Assembly: GCA_963817785.1 (NCBI GenBank)
Contig: CAWFPL010000006.1
Span: forward strand, 62,001 to 126,000
Length of the DNA stretch: 64,000 bases
Source: JAKALD01 sp963817785
GTDB lineage: Bacteria > Pseudomonadota > Gammaproteobacteria > Burkholderiales > SG8-39
Direction of reading: 5' to 3'
Positions 34,927-44,710 of this stretch are shown one piece after another. The notes below the pieces were generated by a model. The model saw only the letters and a program-made list of their open reading frames with translations, made no database searches and had not been told where the DNA came from. Every line of letters starts with the position of its first letter. The first letter of the stretch is position 1. Both the position numbers and the translations under genes were made by a program.

Positions 34927-35648
34927 GCGTCGCCGCGGCGCGGCGCGGCGACGCACGGGAGCTGCTCGGCTGCTACGCAGCGCTCGCCGCCGACGCGGCG
35001 CACCTGCTCGACGGCGTCGTGCAGGGCCGCCCGCTGGTGCAATGGGAGCACTATCCCGCGGACGACGCCATCGATCGCGAGACCGGCTACCAGTACTTCT
35101 ATCACTGCCACGCGCCGGGCGCGCGCGCGGGCGGGCCCGAGCACGGACACTTCCACGTCTTCGCTCGGCTCGACGCGGGGCGCCATCGCCTGCACGAGCG
35201 CAGCGAGGCGCACTTCCTCGCCATGCTCGGGGCCGGCGCTCGCCCGAAGCACGCTCTCGCGCACCTGCTCGGAGTCGCGCTCACGCCCAAGGGGGTGCCG
35301 AGCGCGCTGTTCACCGTGAACCAGTGGGTCACCGGGGACCGCGTGCTGAGCGCGCGCGCCGTCGTGCGCGCGCTGGCCGGATTCGAGATGCGCTCGGCCG
35401 GCGATCCGCTGGTCAATCGCTGGCTGGTCGCGTTGATCGGGCTGTTTCGCCCCGAGATCGGCCGGCTGCTCGCGGCGCGCGACCGGCGCTTGCTCGCCGC
35501 CGCGCGCGCGCCGCGGCGCGTGCCGCTGCTCGAGGATCGCGCCGTGGAGGTGCTCTCGACGCTCGCCATCGACGTCGACGAGCGACTGCGCGCGCTCGGG
35601 CCGGGGCGCGCGGCGGCAGCTCAGGTCCGCTTAAGGAATTCCCGGTAA
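34908..35648 (+). CDS. Uncharacterised protein, DUF6969-like
   Basis: 246 residues from a GTG at 34908 that overlaps the peptide gene by 19 nt; earlier starts run through the repeat DNA of that gene and look artificial. The centre is His/Tyr-rich: YQYFYHCHAPG then EHGHFHVFARL, followed by TVNQWVTGD. The arrangement recalls the DUF6969 family (from memory). The His/Cys cluster could bind metal. Coupling to the secreted Cys-repeat peptide suggests the two act together. No signal peptide seen; function unknown. Confidence 0.65.
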   Translation: MQRQEVSVAAARRGDARELLGCYAALAADAAHLLDGVVQGRPLVQWEHYPADDAIDRETGYQYFYHCHAPGARAGGPEHGHFHVFARLDAGRHRLHERSEAHFLAMLGAGARPKHALAHLLGVALTPKGVPSALFTVNQWVTGDRVLSARAVVRALAGFEMRSAGDPLVNRWLVALIGLFRPEIGRLLAARDRRLLAAARAPRRVPLLEDRAVEVLSTLAIDVDERLRALGPGRAAAAQVRLRNSR

Positions 35649-35724
35649 GCTGGCGGTCATTCGCTGCCGTGCGCGCGGCCGCCGTATCGGCTCGTCAACC
35701 CCAACCCGTGCCAGGAACCGACGC

Positions 35725-38433
35725 TTGAGACCGCAGAATCGCATCCCCTACGCCTCCCGTCCACGCCGCTACACCCTGCATCAGGCCGCGCGCGCGCTGC
35801 TGGCCGTGCTGGTGCTCGGCCTGCCGCTCGCCGCGCGCGCCGCAGACGACGGTCAGGTGCTGCGCGCCACGCTCGACAATGGCCTGCGCGTGGTCATCGT
35901 GCGCAACACGCTCGCGCCGGTGGTCACCACCGAGATCAATTACCTCGCCGGCTCGAACGAGGCGCCGCCGGGATTTCCCGGCATGGCGCACGCCCAGGAA
36001 CACATGATGTTTCGCGGCAGCCCGGGGCTGTCGCAGGCGCAATTTGCCGAGATCAGTGCCGGAATCGGCGGCGACTTCAACGCCGATACCCAACAGACGG
36101 TGACGCAGTACTTCTTCACCGTTCCGGCGCAGGACCTCGAGATCGCGCTGCATCTGGAGGCGATCCGCATGCGCGGCGCGCTCGATGCGCAGGCGTCCTG
36201 GGAGCGCGAGCGCCCGGCGATCGAGCAGGAGGTGGCGCAGGATCTGTCGAACCCTCAATACCTGATGTACACGGGGCTGCTCGCCGCGGCCTTCAAGGGA
36301 ACGCCCTACGAGCACGACGCGCTCGGCACGCGCGCTTCGTTCGACAAGACGACCGGTGCGATGCTGAGAAAATTCCACGACACCTGGTACGCGCCGAACA
36401 ACGCCGTCCTGGTGGTGGTGGGCGATCTCGATCCCGGCAAGACCCTGGCGAGCGTCAAGCGGCTGTTCGGCGTTCTGCCGAGCAAACCGCTGCCGCCGCG
36501 CCCCGAGATCCGCCTGCAGCCGGTCGACGCGCAAACCATGCGCCGCGACACCGATCTTCCCTACGGCCTCGCGGTGGTCGCTTTCCGCATGCCCGGCTAC
36601 CGCTCGCCGGACTTCGCCGCCGCCCAGGTGCTCGCCGACGCGCTCGCCAGCCAGCGCGGCAAGCTCTACGGCCTGGTGCTCGACGGCAAGGCGCTGGCGG
36701 CCAACTTCTCGCTCAGCTTCCTGCCCGAGGCGGGGCTGGGATACGCCACCGCCGCGTTTCCGCGCGGCGCCAACGGCGACCAGCTGGTGGCGCAGCTGCG
36801 CTGGACGCTCGCCGGCATCGCCGCGCACGGCGTGCCCGCGGACCTCGTCGCGGCGGCCAAGCGCGCCGAGCGCGCGCAGGCGGAGTTCGAGAAGAACTCG
36901 ATCCCCGGGCTGGCCGACGCCTGGTCCGAGGCGCTCGCGGTGGAAGGGCGCAGCTCGCCCGAGGAGGACGTGCGGGCGATCGAGCGCGTGACCCCGGCGG
37001 ACGTGGACCGCGTCGCGCGCGAGCGCCTGGATCTCGGCCACGCGATCGTGGCGGTGCTGACCCCGCAGGCCTCGGGCAAGCCGGTCTCCGGGCAACGCTT
37101 CGGCGGCAAGGAATCGTTCGCGCCCGAAAAGGCCGCCAAGGTGGCGCTGCCCGATTGGGCCCGGGCCGCGGTCGAGCGGGTGTCGGTGCCGCGCTGGACG
37201 CTGCATCCGGTGAGCACGCGGCTGGCCAACGGCATCCGGCTCATCGTGCAGCCCGAGTCGATCAGCGACACGATCAGCGTCTACGGCCACATCCGCAATC
37301 GTCCGGCACTCGAGGTTCCGCGGGGCAAGGCGGGCCTGGGCGGCATCCTCGACCAGTTGTTCTCCTACGGCACCACCTCGCTCGATCAGGCGCAGTTCCA
37401 GAAGGCGCTGGACGACATCGGCGCGAGCGAGTCCGCCGGGACGGATTTCTCGCTCCAGGTGCTGGCCGCGGACTTCGATCGCGGCGTCGAGCTGCTCGCC
37501 CAGAACGAGCTGCAGCCGGCCTTGCCCGAAAAGGACTTCGGCATCGTGCGCGCGCAGGCCGCCGCCGCGCTCCCGGGCGAGCTGCAGAGCCCGGGCTTCC
37601 TGACCGGCCAGGCGATCAAGGCGGCACTGTTCCCGCGGCACGATCCCGAGCTGCGGCACGCCACGCCGCAGAGCCTGAAGGCGCTCACGCTGCCCGACCT
37701 GCGCGACTATTACCGGCACGCGTATCGGCCCGATCTCACGACCATCGTGGTGATCGGCAAGGTGACCCCGCAGCAGGCGCGGGCGGTGATCGAGAAATAC
37801 TTCGGCGGCTGGAAGGCACGGGGGCCGAAGCCGCCGGTCGAGCTGCCGCGGGTTCCGCCGAGCCGCTCGAGGACGACCGCGGTGCCCGACGACAGCCGTG
37901 TGCAGGACAAGGTGCTGCTGACCGAGACGCTCGGGCTGAATCGCTACGACCCCGACTACTACGCGCTGCAGCTCGGCAACCGGGTGCTCGGCGGCGGCTT
38001 CTACGCCAGCCGGCTGTACCGCGATCTGCGCAAGACCACCGGCCTGGTCTACTACGTGAGCTCGGACTTCGACATCGGCCGCACGCGGGCGATCTACATG
38101 GCGAGCTATGCCTGCGATCCGGCCAACGTGTCCAAGGCACGCGCGATCATCGAGCGCGACCTGCGCGCCATGCGCACCGAGCCGGTGAGCGCGCAGGAGC
38201 TGCGCCAGGCGAAATCGCTCGCGCTGAACGCGATCCCGCTGTCGCAGGCGAGCGTGAACGCGGTGGCCGGCGGCCTGCTGGAGCGCGCCAGCCTCGACCT
38301 CCCGCTGGACGAGCCGTGGGGCGCGGCGCGGCGCTACGCCGCGCTCAGCGCCGAGCAGGTGCGCGCGGCCTATGCGAAGTGGCTCAGGGTGGGCGCGCTG
38401 GCGCAGATCACGCAGGGTCCGGCGCCGCGCTGA
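35725..38433 (+). CDS. M16-family zinc metallopeptidase, two-domain
   Basis: 902 residues, made of two tandem M16 units in one chain. The first carries the inverted zinc motif HAQEH at 89-93 with distal Glu in IEQEVAQD near 155; the second unit lacks HxxEH, the usual inactive partner half. The N-terminus has a signal peptide (ALLAVLVLGLPLAARA, cleavage near 40), so it acts in the periplasm. The start is a TTG at 35725, as no ATG or GTG gives the signal sequence. It probably degrades peptides in a clam-shell chamber. Confidence 0.9.
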   Translation: MRPQNRIPYASRPRRYTLHQAARALLAVLVLGLPLAARAADDGQVLRATLDNGLRVVIVRNTLAPVVTTEINYLAGSNEAPPGFPGMAHAQEHMMFRGSPGLSQAQFAEISAGIGGDFNADTQQTVTQYFFTVPAQDLEIALHLEAIRMRGALDAQASWERERPAIEQEVAQDLSNPQYLMYTGLLAAAFKGTPYEHDALGTRASFDKTTGAMLRKFHDTWYAPNNAVLVVVGDLDPGKTLASVKRLFGVLPSKPLPPRPEIRLQPVDAQTMRRDTDLPYGLAVVAFRMPGYRSPDFAAAQVLADALASQRGKLYGLVLDGKALAANFSLSFLPEAGLGYATAAFPRGANGDQLVAQLRWTLAGIAAHGVPADLVAAAKRAERAQAEFEKNSIPGLADAWSEALAVEGRSSPEEDVRAIERVTPADVDRVARERLDLGHAIVAVLTPQASGKPVSGQRFGGKESFAPEKAAKVALPDWARAAVERVSVPRWTLHPVSTRLANGIRLIVQPESISDTISVYGHIRNRPALEVPRGKAGLGGILDQLFSYGTTSLDQAQFQKALDDIGASESAGTDFSLQVLAADFDRGVELLAQNELQPALPEKDFGIVRAQAAAALPGELQSPGFLTGQAIKAALFPRHDPELRHATPQSLKALTLPDLRDYYRHAYRPDLTTIVVIGKVTPQQARAVIEKYFGGWKARGPKPPVELPRVPPSRSRTTAVPDDSRVQDKVLLTETLGLNRYDPDYYALQLGNRVLGGGFYASRLYRDLRKTTGLVYYVSSDFDIGRTRAIYMASYACDPANVSKARAIIERDLRAMRTEPVSAQELRQAKSLALNAIPLSQASVNAVAGGLLERASLDLPLDEPWGAARRYAALSAEQVRAAYAKWLRVGALAQITQGPAPR

Positions 38434-38485
38434 GGCGGGCCCGCGCGCCGAGCTCGAGCAGGTGCCGGCCGCGGCCTAGCGCAGC

Positions 38486-39169
38486 TCAGTGCACGCGGCG
38501 CCACACGACGCGCTTGAGCGCGTAGGCGAGCAGCGTGAACAGGACCAGGAAGCCGATCACCCAGGGACCCAGCGCCTCGCGCGCGAGCTTGGAAGGATCG
38601 CTGGTGTACTGCAGCCAAGCGGTGAGGTCGGCCACGTCGCGGTCGAACTGCTGCGGCGTGACCGAGCCCTTCTCGATCACGCTGCCGTCGGCGGCCCGGA
38701 TGCCCTGCAGCGGCTCGAGCACGTCGGGCATTGCCACGTTCTTGAAGACGCGGTTGTCGAAGCCCGTGGGCCGCTTGGGATCCCAGTAGAAGCTTTTCAG
38801 GTAGGTGTAGATCCAGTCGATGCCGCGGTAGCGCGCCTCCAGCGTGAGGTCGGGCGGCGCCGCGCCGAACCACTTGGCCGCGTCCTGCGGGCGCATTGCG
38901 CTCACCATGCCCTGGGGGATGCGCGCGCCGCTGGGCAGCATGATGTCGTCGCGCAGCGTACCGAGGCGCATGCGCAAGTCGGTCTCCAGGCGCCCGTAGC
39001 GGATGTGCGCGACGCTGTGGCAGGCGGAGCAGCGCCGCGCGAACAGCTCGGCGCCGCGGCGGATCGTGGCGCGGTCGAAGCGGTAGTGCGGCGCTTCGAG
39101 CTTCGGCGCCGCGGCCGCGGCCGGCAGCGCGCCGAGCGCGAGCACGGCCATCAGCAGCAGCCGGCCCAT
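38486..39169 (-). CDS. petC: Ubiquinol-cytochrome c reductase, cytochrome c1
   Basis: 227 residues. Signal peptide at 1-20, c-type heme motif CSACH at 47-51, the Met ligand region VAMPDVLEPLQG, and a C-terminal membrane anchor (PWVIGFLVLFTLLAYALKRV). Passes electrons from the Rieske protein to soluble cytochrome c in the bc1 complex. The ATG overlaps the petB stop by 1 nt (TGATG). Last gene of the petABC operon. Confidence 0.96.
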   Translation of the reverse strand: MGRLLLMAVLALGALPAAAAAPKLEAPHYRFDRATIRRGAELFARRCSACHSVAHIRYGRLETDLRMRLGTLRDDIMLPSGARIPQGMVSAMRPQDAAKWFGAAPPDLTLEARYRGIDWIYTYLKSFYWDPKRPTGFDNRVFKNVAMPDVLEPLQGIRAADGSVIEKGSVTPQQFDRDVADLTAWLQYTSDPSKLAREALGPWVIGFLVLFTLLAYALKRVVWRRVH

Positions 39170-40380
39170 CACATTCGCAGCCGCTCGGGCACCGGCCGGG
39201 TGGGCTCGAAGCGGCTCACGAACGGCAGCGACACGAAGAACAGGACGTACAGCGCCAGGCACAGGCGTGCCGGAGGCAGCAGGGCCGGCGAGGCCGGCTG
39301 CATGCCGATCCAGCCGAGCACCAGCAGGCAGGCGACCAGGATCAGCACCATCGCGAGATACACCGGCCGGTAGCGCACCGATTTGGCTTTCGGATTGCGG
39401 TCGAGCCAGGGCAGGAAGAACGGCGCGACGATGGCGAGGAACAGCACCAGGATGCCGAGCTGCTTGTTCGGGATCGCGCGCAGCATCGCGTAGTAGGGCG
39501 CGAGGTACCAGGCAGGGGTCACGTCGGGCGGCGTCTGCAGCGGGTTGGCCGGGATGTAGTTGTAGGTTTCGATAAACAGTCCGTGCAGCGTCGGCGCGTA
39601 GAACACCACCAGGCTGAACACGATCAGGAACACGCCGACGCCGAAGATGTCCTTGACCGTGTAGTAGGGGTGGAAGGGGATGCCGTCGAGCGGCTTGCCG
39701 TCCGCGCCGAGGCGGTCGCGGATTTCGATGCCGTCGGGATTGTTGGAGCCGGTCTCGTGCAGCGCCAGGAGGTGCATCAGCACCAGCAGCCCGAGCAGCG
39801 CCGGCAGCAGCACCGCGTGGAACGCCATGAAGCGGTTGAGCGTCGCCGTGCCGATGCCGAAGCCGCCGCGAGCGAGCGAGGCGAGCCAGGGCCCGGCGTA
39901 GGGGATCGCGCCGACGATCGAGGTGATCACCTCGCCGCCCCAGTAGGACATGTTGCCGTAGGGCAGCACGTAGCCGAAGTAGGCTTCCGCCATCAGGCAC
40001 ACGTAGATCACGAAGCCAACGATCCACAGCAGCTCGCGCGGCTTGCGGTACGAGCCGTACAGGTAGCCGCGCAGCATGTGCAGGTAGATCACGATGAAGA
40101 AGAACGACGCGCCGGTGGTGTGGATGTAGCGGATCAGCCACCCCCACTTGACGTCGAACATGATGGTCTGGATCGAGTCGAACGCCTTGCTGGCGCTCGG
40201 CTGGTAGTGCGCCAGCAGGAAGATGCCGGTGATCACCTGGATGGCGAACACCAGCAGCGCGAGCGAGCCGAAGAAGTACCAGAAGTTGAAGTTCTTCGGC
40301 GCGTAGTACTCGGTCATCGACTCCCGGATCAGCCTGCTGAGCGGGAAGCGCCGGTCGACCCAGGCGAGCACGCGGCTCAT
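39169..40380 (-). CDS. petB: Ubiquinol-cytochrome c reductase, cytochrome b
   Basis: 403-residue membrane protein with eight hydrophobic helices. Heme-ligand His pairs are in LLAHYQPSASKAF, RYIHTTGASFF and the FHAVLLPALLGLLVLMHLLALH region. The Qo-site PDG/PEW-type loop region TPPDVTPAWYLAPYY is present, with PAW in place of PEW. It lies 10 nt after petA. Forms the membrane core of bc1. Confidence 0.96.
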   Translation of the reverse strand: MSRVLAWVDRRFPLSRLIRESMTEYYAPKNFNFWYFFGSLALLVFAIQVITGIFLLAHYQPSASKAFDSIQTIMFDVKWGWLIRYIHTTGASFFFIVIYLHMLRGYLYGSYRKPRELLWIVGFVIYVCLMAEAYFGYVLPYGNMSYWGGEVITSIVGAIPYAGPWLASLARGGFGIGTATLNRFMAFHAVLLPALLGLLVLMHLLALHETGSNNPDGIEIRDRLGADGKPLDGIPFHPYYTVKDIFGVGVFLIVFSLVVFYAPTLHGLFIETYNYIPANPLQTPPDVTPAWYLAPYYAMLRAIPNKQLGILVLFLAIVAPFFLPWLDRNPKAKSVRYRPVYLAMVLILVACLLVLGWIGMQPASPALLPPARLCLALYVLFFVSLPFVSRFEPTRPVPERLRM

Positions 40381-40390
40381 CGCGGCGGCC

Positions 40391-41047
40391 TCAGCACAGC
40401 TTGGAGCCGGGGTACATGGCGGTGATGCGGACCTGCGTGCCGCCGTTCACGAAGTCGTACTCCGGGATCGCCATGTTGCGCGGCGCCGGCACGTTCTTGA
40501 ACACGCGCCCCGACAGGTCGTAGAGCGAGCCGTGGCAGGGGCAGTGAAAGCCGCCGTCCCAGTGCGGCTCGACGCTGCCCGGCGCGGGCTTGAACAGCGG
40601 GATGCAGCACAGGTGCGTGCACACGCGCACCATCACCAGCCACTCGGGCTTGCGCGAACGGTAGATGTTCCTGGCGTAGGGCGGCTGCTGCGGAACCTTG
40701 CAGTCCGGATCGGCCAGCTCGGGCGTCACTTCCTTGAGGCTCGCCAGCATCTCGGGCGTGCGGTGCACGATGATGACCGGCTTGTCCTGCCAGCTCAGGG
40801 TCATCTGCATGCCCGGGGCGATCTTCGTCAGGTCGGCGACGGTGGTGGCCGCCGCGGCGACGCTGGCGTCGGGCTCGAGGCTCTTGATGAACGGCACCGC
40901 CAGGCCCGCGCAGCCGAGCGCGCCGACGACGCCTGTCGCCGCCGCCAGGAACTGGCGCTTGCGCGCGTCCACGTCTTGCGCGTCGCGGCCGTCCGGCTTG
41001 GCGCCCGCCGCCGGCACGCGCTCGTTCTTGTTCTCCGTGTGGTGCAC
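40391..41047 (-). CDS. petA: Ubiquinol-cytochrome c reductase, Rieske iron-sulfur subunit
   Basis: 218 residues from a GTG at 41047 (AGGGA 7 nt upstream). The N-terminal anchor has a twin-arginine-like RKRQFLAAATG (residues 29-39). Rieske box 1 CTHLCC (143-148) and box 2 CPCHGS (169-174) supply Cys143, His145, Cys169 and His172 for the cluster, with Cys148/Cys171 for the disulfide. Box 1 has Cys rather than the usual Gly at 147. First gene of petABC. Confidence 0.96.
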   Translation of the reverse strand: MHHTENKNERVPAAGAKPDGRDAQDVDARKRQFLAAATGVVGALGCAGLAVPFIKSLEPDASVAAAATTVADLTKIAPGMQMTLSWQDKPVIIVHRTPEMLASLKEVTPELADPDCKVPQQPPYARNIYRSRKPEWLVMVRVCTHLCCIPLFKPAPGSVEPHWDGGFHCPCHGSLYDLSGRVFKNVPAPRNMAIPEYDFVNGGTQVRITAMYPGSKLC

Positions 41048-41238
41048 GAACGTATCCCTTGCTTGCGATGGGTGAATGCGCGACGAGCGCGCTCGTCGCC
41101 GCGTCATGGCGATCGCCGGCGCGGCGCGCGCGTTCAGCGGCGCGTCAGCCGGTTGGCGGGCGACGCGCGCGTGCGGCCCGCGTGAAAATGGACAGCGGGT
41201 GCAGGCGGATGTTCCGCGCCCGCGACGCGCGCGAGGTG

Positions 41239-43848
41239 TTAGAGCCCGCCCCGCGAGCGCAGGATGCGGAAGCTCCACATCTTGACCATGTCGTTGAACA
41301 GCACCCAGACGAGCGCGTAGGCCCACACCCAGAGCGCGTATTTCCAGCCGACCGGGGTTACGAGCACGCCGTACACGACGACCAGGGTGGCGAGCGCCGC
41401 CGACCAGAAGCTGGCGTGCAGCAGGAGCTTGGACGGGAACGGCGGCTTCCAGAACCAGTCGTCGGTGCGCGTCAGGAAGATGGTGGCGTGCCCGGCCACC
41501 ACGAGCTTCAGGAAGATCAGGGACTGGATCGTGTCGCTCGGAAACTTCATCTCGACCAGGATGTAGAACAGGCCGAACGAGGCGATCACGCCCGCGATGC
41601 CGAGCATCGTGGAAACGGTCAGCAGCTCGGCCATGTTCCAGCGCACCGGCCGCTTCTGCACCTTGGTGCGGTCGTAGGCGATGGTGAGAATCGGGATGTC
41701 GTTGAGCAGGGCGAGCAGGATGATCATCAACGCCGTCACCGGGTAGAAATTGAACAGCACGATGCTCGCGGTCATGAACAGGATGACCCGGATGGTCTCG
41801 GCGATACGGTAGGTCGCGTAGCTCTTCATGCGCTCGAAGGTGATGCGCGCCTGCTTGACCGCCTCGTTGATGACGTCGAGCCCGGGCGCGGTCAGCACGA
41901 TGTCGGCCGCCGCGCGCGCCGCGTCGGTGGCGTTGGAGACCGCGATTCCGCAGTCGGCCTTCTTGAGCGCCGGCGCGTCGTTCACCCCGTCGCCGGTCAT
42001 CGCCACGATGTGGCCGCCCTTTTGCAGCGTGTCGACGATGCGGTACTTGTCCTCGGGTACCACCTCGGCGAAGATGTTCACCGACTCGATCATCTCGACG
42101 ATCGCCGATTCGTGCGTGTGCAGGAACTCGCGCTCGAGCAGGCCGGTGTCGTACATGCCGCGCACGCCCTGCATGACCTCCTCGGCGAAGCGCTGCGCGT
42201 CCTTGCGCGAGGCCTCGGGCCTGAGGCGCTGGTAGATCGCGGCGGACAGCACCGTCGCGAGATCGAGCAGCTCGTTGCTCGCGCTGCCCGAGAGCTGCTC
42301 CGAGGTCATGATGCGCGGCTTGAGGCCGAGGATGTGCCCGATCTCGCGCGCGATGGCGGCGTTGTCGCCGGTCACCATTTTCACGTCCACGCCGTGCTCG
42401 ACCATCTCCCGGATCACCTGCTGGGAATCGTCGCGCGGGGGGTCGTAGAGCGGGATCAGGCCGAGCAGTTGCAGCGGCTCGGCGCCGCGCCGGCGCCCGA
42501 CCGCGAGCGTGCGGTAGCCCTTGGAGGCGAGCAGGTCGACGGTCTTGCGGATGTCGTGCGCCTGATCGTCCGAGAGCTGCGTCAGGCCGAGCAGGACCTG
42601 GGCCGCACCCTTGACGGCGGTGAACTGCGCGCCGTCCTTCTCGACCTGCGCTTCGGTACGCTTGCGCACCGGGTCGAAGGGCGTGAAGGCGACCTGGCGG
42701 TAGGCTTTCCAGTCGAGGTCGGTGAAATGCTCGTCGATGTAATGGAAGATCGGCAGTTCGATCGGATCGCGGTTCTCGAGCCTGGAGGCCAGCGCGGCGG
42801 CCAGGAACAGCTCGCGCTCGTCGTGTCCGTCGAGGGCCACGGGGTCGGCCACGCGCATCTCGTTCCTGGTGAGCGTGCCGGTCTTGTCCGAGCAGAACAC
42901 GTCCACCCCGGCCAGCTCCTCGATCGCGGTGAGCCGACTCACGATCGCCTGCCGGCGCGCCAGGTTGAGAGCGCCCACCGCCAGGGTCACCGAGAGCACC
43001 GCGGGCAGCGCCACGGGAATCGCGGCCACCGTCAGCACCAGCGCGAAGCGTGCGATTTCGAGCAATGGCTGGTGGCGGAACAGCGCCGCCAGGACGATCA
43101 GCACCACCAGGGCGACGGTGAGAAGGATGAGGAAGTCGCCGATGCGGATCACCATCTTCTGGAAGTGGCTGCGCTCCTCGAGCGACGCCTTGGCGACCAG
43201 CGCCACCACGGTGTGGAAGTTGGTGTCGGCGGCCGTGTTGACCACTACCGCGAGCATCTCGCCCTGCTTGACGATGGTGTTGGCGTAGGCCACCTCGCCC
43301 GCCTTCTTGCTCACCGGGAGCGACTCGCCGGTGAGCGCCGACTGGTCGATCAGGAGGTAGTCGCCCTGCAGCAGCTGCACGTCGGCGGGAACGACGTTGC
43401 CGATGCGCAGCTTGACGACGTCGCCGGGCACGAGCTCGCGCGCGGCGATGGTCCTGAACGTGCCGTCGCGCAAGGTCACGACCTCGTTGACGAGGCGCTG
43501 CTTGAGCGTCTTGAGCGCGTTCAGCGCCCGGTGCTCCTGGAAGAAATCCAGCCCCGCGTTCACCAGAAGCATGACCGCGATGATCGCGAAATCCTCCCAT
43601 TTCTGGACCACCGCCGAGAGAATCGCGGCGGCCTCGATCATCCAGGGGATCGGCCCCCAGAACCGGCGGAACACGCGATGCCAGAGCGGCTCCTCCTTCT
43701 CCCGGATCTCGTTGGCGCCGAAGCGCGCGAGCCGCTCGCGCGCCTGCTGCTCGGTCAGGCCGCGCTCGGCGCTGACCTCGAGCCGGCGCAGCGTTTCGGC
43801 GGTGGACTGGCGTGCGTAGTCGTCGGTCTTGGAGCTCATGGGCGACAC
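41239..43848 (-). CDS. P3A-type plasma-membrane proton-exporting ATPase
   Basis: 869-residue P-type ATPase. Actuator loop TGES is at 173-176, the membrane motif IPVALPAV at 277-284 and the phosphorylated Asp321 in DKTGT, then the P-domain MTGDGVNDAPALKKA. It lacks Cys-Pro-Cys and metal-binding N-domains. The overall match is to the H+-ATPase branch (fungal/plant Pma-like, also found in bacteria). It would extrude protons with ATP, helping acid tolerance or energy balance. It is not in the bc1 operon, though adjacent. A possible FNR-type site lies about 100 nt upstream. Confidence 0.9.
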   Translation of the reverse strand: MSPMSSKTDDYARQSTAETLRRLEVSAERGLTEQQARERLARFGANEIREKEEPLWHRVFRRFWGPIPWMIEAAAILSAVVQKWEDFAIIAVMLLVNAGLDFFQEHRALNALKTLKQRLVNEVVTLRDGTFRTIAARELVPGDVVKLRIGNVVPADVQLLQGDYLLIDQSALTGESLPVSKKAGEVAYANTIVKQGEMLAVVVNTAADTNFHTVVALVAKASLEERSHFQKMVIRIGDFLILLTVALVVLIVLAALFRHQPLLEIARFALVLTVAAIPVALPAVLSVTLAVGALNLARRQAIVSRLTAIEELAGVDVFCSDKTGTLTRNEMRVADPVALDGHDERELFLAAALASRLENRDPIELPIFHYIDEHFTDLDWKAYRQVAFTPFDPVRKRTEAQVEKDGAQFTAVKGAAQVLLGLTQLSDDQAHDIRKTVDLLASKGYRTLAVGRRRGAEPLQLLGLIPLYDPPRDDSQQVIREMVEHGVDVKMVTGDNAAIAREIGHILGLKPRIMTSEQLSGSASNELLDLATVLSAAIYQRLRPEASRKDAQRFAEEVMQGVRGMYDTGLLEREFLHTHESAIVEMIESVNIFAEVVPEDKYRIVDTLQKGGHIVAMTGDGVNDAPALKKADCGIAVSNATDAARAAADIVLTAPGLDVINEAVKQARITFERMKSYATYRIAETIRVILFMTASIVLFNFYPVTALMIILLALLNDIPILTIAYDRTKVQKRPVRWNMAELLTVSTMLGIAGVIASFGLFYILVEMKFPSDTIQSLIFLKLVVAGHATIFLTRTDDWFWKPPFPSKLLLHASFWSAALATLVVVYGVLVTPVGWKYALWVWAYALVWVLFNDMVKMWSFRILRSRGGL

Positions 43849-43943
43849 CCGGATGAAAGGCCGGGGCCGCGCCGCTCGATTGGCTGGGGCGCGCGCCGGG
43901 GCCGGGACGATGCACGAGCCTAGCGCGGGCGCCGCCCGCGCGT

Positions 43944-43957
43944 CTGACCTAGATCAA
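43944..43957 (-). promoter_or_regulatory. Candidate FNR/ANR-type site upstream of proton ATPase
   Basis: On the minus strand TTGAT-CTAG-GTCAG; the first half-site is perfect and the second has two mismatches to TTGAT-N4-ATCAA. Its centre is about 102 nt upstream of the ATPase start codon. Suggests oxygen-responsive control; inference only. Confidence 0.4.
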
Positions 43958-44005
43958 GGGACGGGGGGCGGTACGTCAGGGAAATTTCAGGCGCGCGGCG
44001 CGCCT

Positions 44006-44710
44006 TCAGACCGCGGCGCCCAGGTAGGCCGAGGTGAGCTCCGCGTCGGCCAGCAGCTCCTGCGGCGTGCCGTGGTACACCATGTGGCCGTTGTTGAGCA
44101 CGTACACTCGGTGCGCGAACTGCAGCGCCGCGCGCACGTTCTGCTCCACGATGATGATGGTGCGCTCGGCGCGCACCAGGTCGCGGATGACGCGGCTCAG
44201 GTCGCGCACGATCACCGGCGCCAGGCCCTCGAAGGGCTCGTCGAGCATCAGCAGCTTCGGGTCGCGGATCAGGGCGCGCGCCACGGCCAGCATCTGCTGC
44301 TCGCCGCCCGAGAGGTTGCCGCCGCGGCTGCGGCGCCGCTCCTTCAGGCGCGGGAACACCTCGTAGATCCAGCCGATCTCGAGTGGCTTGGGCGCGCTGA
44401 GCGCCGCGAGCCGCAGGTTCTCCTCCACCGAGAGGGTGCTGAAGATGCGGCGCGTCTCCGGCACCAGCTGGATGTCGCGCCGCGCGATCTCGTGCGGGTC
44501 GCGGCCGTGGATGGGATCGCCCGCGAAGGCGATGCTGCCCGAGCGCGGCGGCACCACGCCCATGATGCTGTGGAGCAGGGTGGTCTTGCCGGCGCCGTTG
44601 CGCCCGAGCAGCGCGACCACCTCGTTCTGCGCGACGTCGAAATCGATGTCGAACAGCACGTGCGAGTCGCCGTAGTAGCAGTTCACCCCGCGCGCTTCAA
44701 GCAGGCTCAT
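44006..44710 (-). CDS. livF: Branched-chain amino-acid-type ABC ATPase LivF
   Basis: 234-residue ATPase. Walker A GRNGAGKTT is at 36-44, signature LSGGEQQML near 136, Walker B KLLMLDEPFEGLAP. The short form without the C-terminal extension is LivF-like. Its start overlaps the LivM-LivG fusion gene by 14 nt, and it ends the importer operon. In related clusters next to acyl-CoA ligases, such importers often bring in aromatic acids rather than leucine. Confidence 0.92.
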   Translation of the reverse strand: MSLLEARGVNCYYGDSHVLFDIDFDVAQNEVVALLGRNGAGKTTLLHSIMGVVPPRSGSIAFAGDPIHGRDPHEIARRDIQLVPETRRIFSTLSVEENLRLAALSAPKPLEIGWIYEVFPRLKERRRSRGGNLSGGEQQMLAVARALIRDPKLLMLDEPFEGLAPVIVRDLSRVIRDLVRAERTIIIVEQNVRAALQFAHRVYVLNNGHMVYHGTPQELLADAELTSAYLGAAV

